From: Pseudorasbora parva
Taxonomy: Eukaryota > Chordata > Actinopteri > Cypriniformes > Gobionidae
Direction: 5' to 3'
DNA: 64,000 nt
Assembly: GCF_024679245.1 (NCBI RefSeq)
Contig: NC_090173.1
Span: forward strand, 56,382,711-56,446,710
Both the position numbers and the translations under genes were made by a program. Numbering within the stretch: position 1 is the stretch's first letter; each line of letters begins with the position of its first letter. Of the stretch, positions 57,278 through 64,000 are shown one piece after another. The notes under the pieces were generated by a model. The model did not search any database. It was not told the DNA's origin and saw only the letters and a program-made list of their open reading frames with translations.

Positions 57278-57575
57278 CAGATAGATAATGGATTGTAAGT
57301 AATTATGAATATATAGGCTAGATTACTTCAGAAAAATTACTAAAGAATTCATTTCAAATCGATTGATCCATCCATCCGACGACCCGGCAGTACAATCTTC
57401 TTATCAATTCTCAAAAAAAGTTTTTTCTTTCTATCAAATCTTCAGAAAGATTATTTCTCTGGCCATGGAGAATATCTTCCTGTTCTATTAGAGTATTTAT
57501 TAACCCAGTCAACACGTGAGATCATGCTATGATCACAGTGCCATCACACCATTGTCATACGGTGACACTCACAGT
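57011..57575. other. No gene; contains a GATA microsatellite
   Basis: Apart from the (GATA)n at 57219-57288, no recognised feature. Confidence 0.4.
57219..57288. repeat. (GATA)n microsatellite
   Basis: About 17 GATA units with one GACA variant. Confidence 0.96.
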
Positions 57576-58873
57576 GGCCCTCATTTATCAATCTTGCGTA
57601 GAAACGGGAGTATGTTGGCGTAAGATTATGCTTACACTCCTCTCACCGCCTGATTTATGAAACTGTGCGCACCTCTGCAATCCAGGTGTACGCAATACTT
57701 GCCCTTGATAAATGCGGCGGCTGAAAACGATCGTCATTAGAATAACACGCCCCTATATATTCAAGTCTCCGCCTCCCCCACGCCCTCATTTTACGCCATG
57801 GACAAACAGAAGACGGCAAAGAAGCAAAACTTCTCCGACGTGGAGATCGCAAAGAAGCGAAACTTCTCCGACGTGAGAGATCGGGCGCGCTCAATCATCT
57901 CACTAGTCCACTAGTCAGGGCACTGATTAGGACAGAAGTCAACGGGCTGACTCCCTGATCAGTGCCCTGACTACTGAACTATTGAGATGATTGAGACGCG
58001 CCCATCGGGACCATCACCAGGGAAGTGGAAAAAAACCCCGAAATTGTTTTATTTGGGAGTTTAAAGAGTGGGATTAAAGGCACCTACAAAAACAAAATAT
58101 GGACACAAATAACGAGTACTGTTATAGTGTGGAGGTTGAGAAGCGCACTCCTTAAATAGCTGTTTGGATGATAAATTACCATCACAATGCATTATTTTAC
58201 AGCACGTTTTGAAAAAAATAGCATTTAATTTCGTATCACGGCACATGTATTGGGGTGTACAATAGTGATGATGATGTGATGTGGAGTAAGATTCATTCTC
58301 ATTAATAATTACATGACGATTTGTAAGATTCGTCTTATTATTATGATTATTATTCTTAATGACGCTTGTTATTCAGAAGAAGAGTGTCGTTTTTATTGAT
58401 TTTATTATTAATTAAAAGAAGAAGGTCATTTTTATTATTTTGTCAGTCTGAATTATTTTAGTCCCAGTCCGTGCGCAGCTGCCGGGCCAGGCGGGCCTGA
58501 AACGTCAGATAAAGCGCACAGGCTCGCGACTGGAGGAATACATATGCCTAAAAATCAAACGCTTTGGTAAAGTCACACAAATTAAACATTGACGTTCATG
58601 TTGCACAAAAATAAACACTGAATGTTGTTGTTGTGGTTTTTAACAGTGGGTCATATAGCATATCTTGCCAGTGCGTTTTGTGGTGTTAGGAATTGTTTCT
58701 GCGCATTTTCCCACTAACTCAAACGTGCGTACACCACCTCCTGAGCTGGCGTAGGATTTGAGCGTGCCGTACGCCAACGTCCATATTGATAAATCTCAAA
58801 GTCACCGTGGGTTTGGGTGTACGCAAGGTGTACGCTGGAAATTTGGTGTACGCACTTTTGATAAATGAGGGCC
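57576..58873 (+). mobile_element. Harbinger-type element, copy 2 (1298 bp)
   Basis: Same termini as copy 1, flanked by AGT on both sides (57573-57575, 58874-58876). It has the same hairpin insertion and a local tandem duplication of the AAGAAGCGAAACTTCTCCGA segment near 57820-57875. Confidence 0.88.
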
Positions 58874-59202
58874 AGTGAGAGTAACGTGAATTCAAAATGT
58901 TGAGCAGGTTGAGAGGAGGCGACTCAAATGTCAATCTCCGGGGGGCATTCTACTTCCTGTTCCTCAACACTATCACTGTAATATCACAATGGTCTACAGA
59001 AGCTCTTTTTGAAAATTAACAGAGGATTAGATGTTGATGTTGTATTAGTTTGTTATCATTATGGAGATCAGTGTTTGCTTTAGTTGGCCTCTTGAGACAT
59101 CAAGAATCAACGTATGAATCTTAACATTGGTGACAATCAAAAGCTTCATGCGGCAATGCATGCTGGGTATTTTGAGCAGTGAGTTCACTTTGACCTCACA
59201 TT
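58874..59202. other. 329-bp spacer between inverted Harbinger copies
   Basis: No coding region or element end seen. It forms the loop of a 1.3-kb-armed inverted repeat. Confidence 0.6.
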
Positions 59203-60469
59203 GGCCCTCATTTATCAAAAGTGCGTACACCAAATTTCCAGCGTACACCTTGCGTACACCCAAACCCACGGTGACTTTGAGATTTATCAATATGGACGTT
59301 GGCGTACGGCACGCTCAAATCCTACGCCAGCTCAGGAGGTGGTGTACGCACGTTTGAGTTAGTGGGAAAATGCGCAGAAAAACAATTCCTAACACCACAA
59401 AACGCACTGACAAGATATGCTATATGACCCACTGTTAAAAACCACAACAACAACATTCAGTGTTTATTTTTGTGTAACATGAACGTCAATGTTTAATTTG
59501 TGTGACTTTACCAAAGTGTTTGATCTGTAGGCATATGTATTCCTCCAGTCGCGAGCCTGTGCGCTTTATCTGATGTTTCAGGCCCGCCTGGCCCGGCAGC
59601 TGCGCACGGACTGGGACTAAAATAATTCAGACTGACAAAATAATAAAAATGGCCTTCTTCTTTTAAATAATAATAAAATCAATAAAAACGACACTCTTCT
59701 TCTGAATAACAAGCGTCATTAAGAATAATAATCATAATAATAAGACGAATCTTACAAATTGTCATGTAATTATTAATGTAAATGAATCTTACTCCACATC
59801 ACATCATCATCACTATTGTACACCCCAATACATGTGCCGTGATACGAAATTAAATGCTAATTGTTTCAAAACGTGCTGTAAAATAATGCATTGTGATGGT
59901 AATTTATCATCCAAACAGCTATTTAAACTGCTGGAGTGCGCTTCTCAACCCCCACACTAACAGTAGCTACTCGTAATTTGGGTCCATATTTTGTTTTTGT
60001 GAGCGCCTTTAATCCCACTCTTTAAACTCCCAAATAAAACAATTTCGGGTTTTTTCCCTGGTGATGGTCCCGATGGGCGCATCTCAATCATCTCAATAGT
60101 TCATTAGTCAGAGCACTGATCAGGGAGTCAGCCCGTTGACTTATGTCCTAATCAGTGCCCTGACTAAGTGGACTAGTGAGATGATTGAGCGCGCCCGATC
60201 TCCACGTCAGAGAAGTTTCGTTTCTTTGCCGTCTTCTGTGTCCATGGCGTAAAATGAGGGCGTGCGGGAGGCAGAGACTTGAATATACAGGGGCGTGTTA
60301 TTCTAATGACGATCGTTTTCAGCCGCGGGATTTATCAAGGGCAAGTATTGCGTACACCTGGATTGCAGAGGTGCGCACAGTTTCATAAATCAGGCGGTGA
60401 GAGGAGTGTAAGCATAATCTTACGCCAACATATACACCCGTTTCTACGCAAGATTGATAAATGAGGGCC
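59203..60469 (-). mobile_element. Harbinger-type element, copy 3, inverted (1267 bp)
   Basis: Inverse of copies 1 and 2, flanked by ATT on both sides (59200-59202, 60470-60472). It contains the same hairpin near 60078-60200 and the Myb/SANT-like start on the minus strand. Confidence 0.88.
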
Positions 60470-61291
60470 ATTGAGACCATAGTATGAACACACAGTGAGA
60501 GGGCTGTGAGGATACACTTTTAGATCACTGAGGCCCTGTCCCAAAATTTAAAAAATCATCTGATGGAACAGTAGCAGAAGGTTGGTGGTGTACGTGGGTC
60601 TCACACAAACCCCTATCACCCAATGGGCAATGAACAAGTTGGAAGGTTCAACAGGATGCTCTTGTCCAAGAAAGTCCATGGTGTTGAGCTTAGGTTCCTG
60701 ATTTATAACGGGGTTTTTGCGCAGGTTCTGGTGTATGCATGGTTTTATAAATCTTTTAGGATGAAATCTACGCAAAGTTTTATAAATGAGACCCCCGAAC
60801 TTGATGCGAGCAGCGAGTGGTAGCCAATGCAGAGTCGAGTCGGTAATATGAAATGAGGATCATGCCATTTTGGCAATATAGAGGTGTTCAATATTTTAAA
60901 GACTATTTGATTGGTCTGAACAGTTTCTGCTCGGGCAAAATTACTCCTCAATGGATCGAGTCCAGACCGAATTGCCCTACCTCAAATTTTGTGGCTGCAG
61001 CTGGCATCCAGTCTAGTTCAACCCAATAATGAGATGTATAGCTACTACCTCTCACAGTCTCGCTTTAATTTCTGTTCAAAATCAAAGATGGCGCTACTGT
61101 GAATAAGGTCTATACTAACCAACCGCAGAAACATATGTCACAGCAGTCTCAGGACAGCAGCTCCAATAAATATTGGGAAAATCCCTTAAAAGTGGTTTTA
61201 AACCACACTGATTGACTTTTATTACACTGCAGTTTGAAGAAGAAAATACCAAATTTGCACATGGTTGATCTTGAAGCGCACGATAGACATA
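60470..61291. other. No gene seen
   Basis: Contains a segment ending ACAAAGTTTTATAAATGAGACCCC-like near 60773-60797 that resembles one end of another TIR element. No coding region recognised. Confidence 0.4.
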
Positions 61292-61961
61292 GGGTGTTTT
61301 CACACCTGAAAGTCCGCACCGAGGTCCGAACCAAAGTTTGTGTTTGGACATTTGGTTCTTTTTGGTTTGCTTTCACATTGCAGTTATATCAGCGCACCAA
61401 AGAACTTTACATGACGCACTGGCGTCCTGTCGTCATCATCTATGTGGGCTGCATCTTAACATTGATTGGTTTGTTAGCGGACGTGCGTCTGACGTCAGTG
61501 TGTTGTCAATTCAGCGGCTAACTTTGACAGGAATGAATGAACAGACGCATATCGTTGGCAATACTGTTAATATTATGGCACTACTATCTGCAGCACCAAC
61601 TATACTCGAGGCAAATCCACCAAATGAACATCCTCGTTGTGCAAACATTTTATCGGCGCCGACAGGAAAGGAGGAGCTCCTAGAAGATAGGCTTTTTAGC
61701 CAAACAATGTGTTTTATTTTATAGTTATGTTTAAATATTATAATGTTATTTTTAAATTTCATCTAGGCTATATTGATTATGAAACGTGCACAGATGTGCA
61801 ATATATGTCAAAGACATTGAGTCAGAAATAATTTTGACCACTTCATTAAGATTTGTTTTGTAGAAAGCTTTGTATTTTGTATCTTAATTTTAATAAATGT
61901 TTCATCATTTGCCTGAATTTAATAAATAAGCTTAAATAAATAATATAGCAGACATCCCGTG

Positions 61962-62570
61962 TAGGGGTGTGCTCAAAATATCGATTCTTAGATACATACC
62001 GATATAATAAAAAAGGATACAGTATCGATATTATAGCCCTTAGTATCGATACTCCCCCCAGCCGTTAGGGGGCGCAGCGACACCCGCGAGTTAAAAAAAA
62101 ACTCATGGAAAATGTTGAAGATTTTAGAAGCGCAGTTGTCCCTAAAGGCAGATGTTTGGACACACGCAAAGGAAGGAAACCAAGGGATCGATAAAACAAA
62201 TGCAATCTGCAAGCATTGCCAGGCTTCTATATGCTACACCGGTAATACAGCGAGCGTACACTGTGCGAATTCGGGCACTCGGGAGCTCGTGAGATATTGC
62301 AGACGCTACGAGTCATTCAATTTGATCATCGCATCAAATCAGCTGGTACACGGCACGACTGTTTCTGCACCGCGAGCCGGCCGCGATCACACGAGTTTTC
62401 GTGTTAAACACAGACACCGGAGCTTTCAATGTTGCTGCTATAGCTTCAGATAAAAAAAAAATAAAGAAAAAATATGTGTGCAAATGATTTGTTGAAAAGC
62501 AGAGAACAGTAGCCATTCCTTTTAACCGAAACAACCAGAGGGAGAGAGAAGGGTGCACGTGAGAGAGAGA

Positions 62571-62615
<45 letters not shown>

Positions 62616-63426
62616 CGCTGTAGCCTATGTTTGCAGCCACTGAGCTAATAATACTCATAGATTGAGCCTATGTGAAGTGCTTGTGCATGATTTGGCAATA
62701 GGGGACAGCCATATGCCAAAATCGGGCCGACTCCCCGAACTTTTTAAACATGTTTAAAAATTATCGTAAGGTCGGGAGGTGCTCGTGAGTTATCCTATCC
62801 GTCGTCATAGGACAAAGCTAGCATTACCAAGATTATCCTTTTCTCAACCTGCCTTTTTGAGGACAAACCTGGTCAAAAAGATTTTTAAAAATCCATCCAG
62901 TTATGAGGTAGATTAGATTTGTTGTTGTGCCAAATGTTAAAGCAAGATGTAGCATTTAAGTGATTTCATAGTGAAATATTTTATGGCAGTACATGGTGTC
63001 ACAACAAATGAATTATAAGAAGATATAATAAGAATAAGCGTAATAATAAGATGTTGTATTTGTGTGAGCTCAGACTGTTACCCTTGGAAAGTTAAATGTT
63101 GACTTGTGGTAATTTCCAGATTAATACAATTTGTGTACAATTAATCAGAGCACTTAAAGTTGCAAATATTTAAGCAAAATGCGCTTTGTTATAATGCACT
63201 TTTGTCTTCCATAAATTGAAGAAAAATGCAGAGTTCTGTTTGTTGAATAAATGTGTTCAGCATTAACTAATTAACTCTGGCCCATGTATTTTTATTGAAT
63301 CGTATCGAATTTTCACATTGTATCAAATCGTATCGAGACAGCTCTGTATCGAGGTACGTATCGAATCGTGACCTGTGTATCGAGATATGTATCGTATCGC
63401 CAGGTTCTCCAAGGTATACAGCCCTA
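61962..63426 (+). mobile_element. hAT element (1465 bp) with perfect 8-bp target duplication
   Basis: Flanked by ATCCCGTG at 61954-61961 and 63427-63434. Ends TAGGGGTGTG and inverse ATACAGCCCTA. TATCGAT-type repeats occur at both subtermini (61980-62050, 63297-63400). A BED-finger remnant lies at about 62146-62260 on plus (DVWTHAKEG, CKHCQASICYTGNT), so it derives from a BED-type hAT with most transposase lost. Confidence 0.9.
62573..62613. repeat. (GT)n microsatellite
   Basis: About 20 GT units within the nested hAT element. Confidence 0.96.
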
Positions 63427-63536
63427 ATCCCGTGACGGAGTGATCATTTGCGTTGCACATGAACTGGAGCGGTCTCATAAATAAACCGAAACTCAGCATA
63501 ACGTTACTTGTCTCACAGACATTAGAAATATATATA

Positions 63537-63538
63537 GG

Positions 63539-63615
<77 letters not shown>
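63537..63615. repeat. (TA)n microsatellite
   Basis: About 39 TA units in the 3' part of the outer TIR element. Confidence 0.97.
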
Positions 63616-63618
<3 letters not shown>

Positions 63619-64000
63619 CAAGCAGAGCACGCCGTTCACGCGAGCTGACATGACTACACAAGCGGTTTTGTTTAAAATGCTGCGTGATCACTGCTGCTCA
63701 CGTGTGTTGTGAGTTTAATCTGTGTTTTTTCACTAATCCTACACCAGAACTTCCTGTAAATGGTCTGAAAGTCCGAACTATACAGAAAATGCTTTCACAC
63801 AAGAATCGAACCGAACCTTTGTTCAGTTTGGTCCGGACCGAGACTACCTCTTTTCGTCGGACCAAATTTCGTCTGTTTGGTCCGGACCATGGTCCGAGGG
63901 AGGTTTCACATCTGTAATTTTGGTTCGTGCCAAACTGAAAAGTCCGAAAATCCAGACCAAACAAGGTAGGTGTGAAAGCACCCATAGATAACATTAGAAA

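Larger units (their letters stand above)
61292..63983. mobile_element. TIR element GGGTGYTTTCACACCT (2.7 kb) with nested hAT
   Basis: Left GGGTGTTTTCACACCT and right AGGTGTGAAAGCACCC, flanked by ATA at 61289-61291 and 63984-63986. Subterminal AGTCCGAAC and GGTCCGGACC motifs occur near both ends. No transposase seen. About 1.2 kb without the nested hAT. Confidence 0.78.

Noticed and set aside
63323..63691. Ile/Tyr repeat frames near 63.5 kb
   Set aside because: Translation of a (TA)n microsatellite.

Overview
This is nuclear DNA from a ray-finned fish, most likely a cyprinid or close relative. The evidence is spliced vertebrate genes with GT-AG introns, one alpha-2-macroglobulin gene, and a dense nested load of fish-type transposons (hAT, PIF/Harbinger, TTAA-target elements, ISL2EU, DIRS, L2/CR1-like LINE, KDZ/Zisupton-like) with many microsatellites. 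There is no prokaryotic or organellar character. The species call is inference from repeat content.

Layout. 0-4.7 kb: an ISL2EU-type DNA transposon with a THAP-DDE transposase gene (+, first exon cut by the window edge) facing a SWIM-YqaJ-PHD protein (-). 5-18.5 kb: no host gene seen. It holds small inverted-repeat elements, a 2.4-kb PstI-rich minisatellite of about 30-bp units, a second tandem array of about 75-bp units, a TTAA-flanked element, a hAT element with a perfect 8-bp target duplication, a Harbinger-like MITE and a hAT MITE. 18.8-29.7 kb: a 33-exon alpha-2-macroglobulin gene on the minus strand. Its exon phases agree throughout (4353 nt, 1450 residues) and it has signal peptide, bait region, GCGEQ thioester and receptor-binding end.

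29.9-44 kb: nested repeats. A LINE has its ORF1 esterase split by a TTAA element and is further hit by a solo LTR. Next come a 3.2-kb foldback element with two 1152-bp arms and a truncated DIRS element. 43.8-57 kb: fragments of exons 1 and 2 of a second alpha-2-macroglobulin copy, separated by a hAT element that itself contains a 10.4-kb KDZ/Zisupton-like transposon. That transposon carries a single 25-exon gene with consistent phases: about 1648 residues joining zinc fingers, a SWIM-like motif, a SAP motif, a DDE-type core, a 12-residue repeat, a Ulp1/SENP protease with complete catalytic spacing, and a C-terminal domain resembling that of MUM1/PWWP3 proteins. This is the most notable object in the window.

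57.5-64 kb: two inverted Harbinger-like elements (a third copy lies at 31.7 kb), then a 2.7-kb TIR element containing another hAT insertion.

Exon borders come from reading splice sites and phases by eye; single-base errors are possible.
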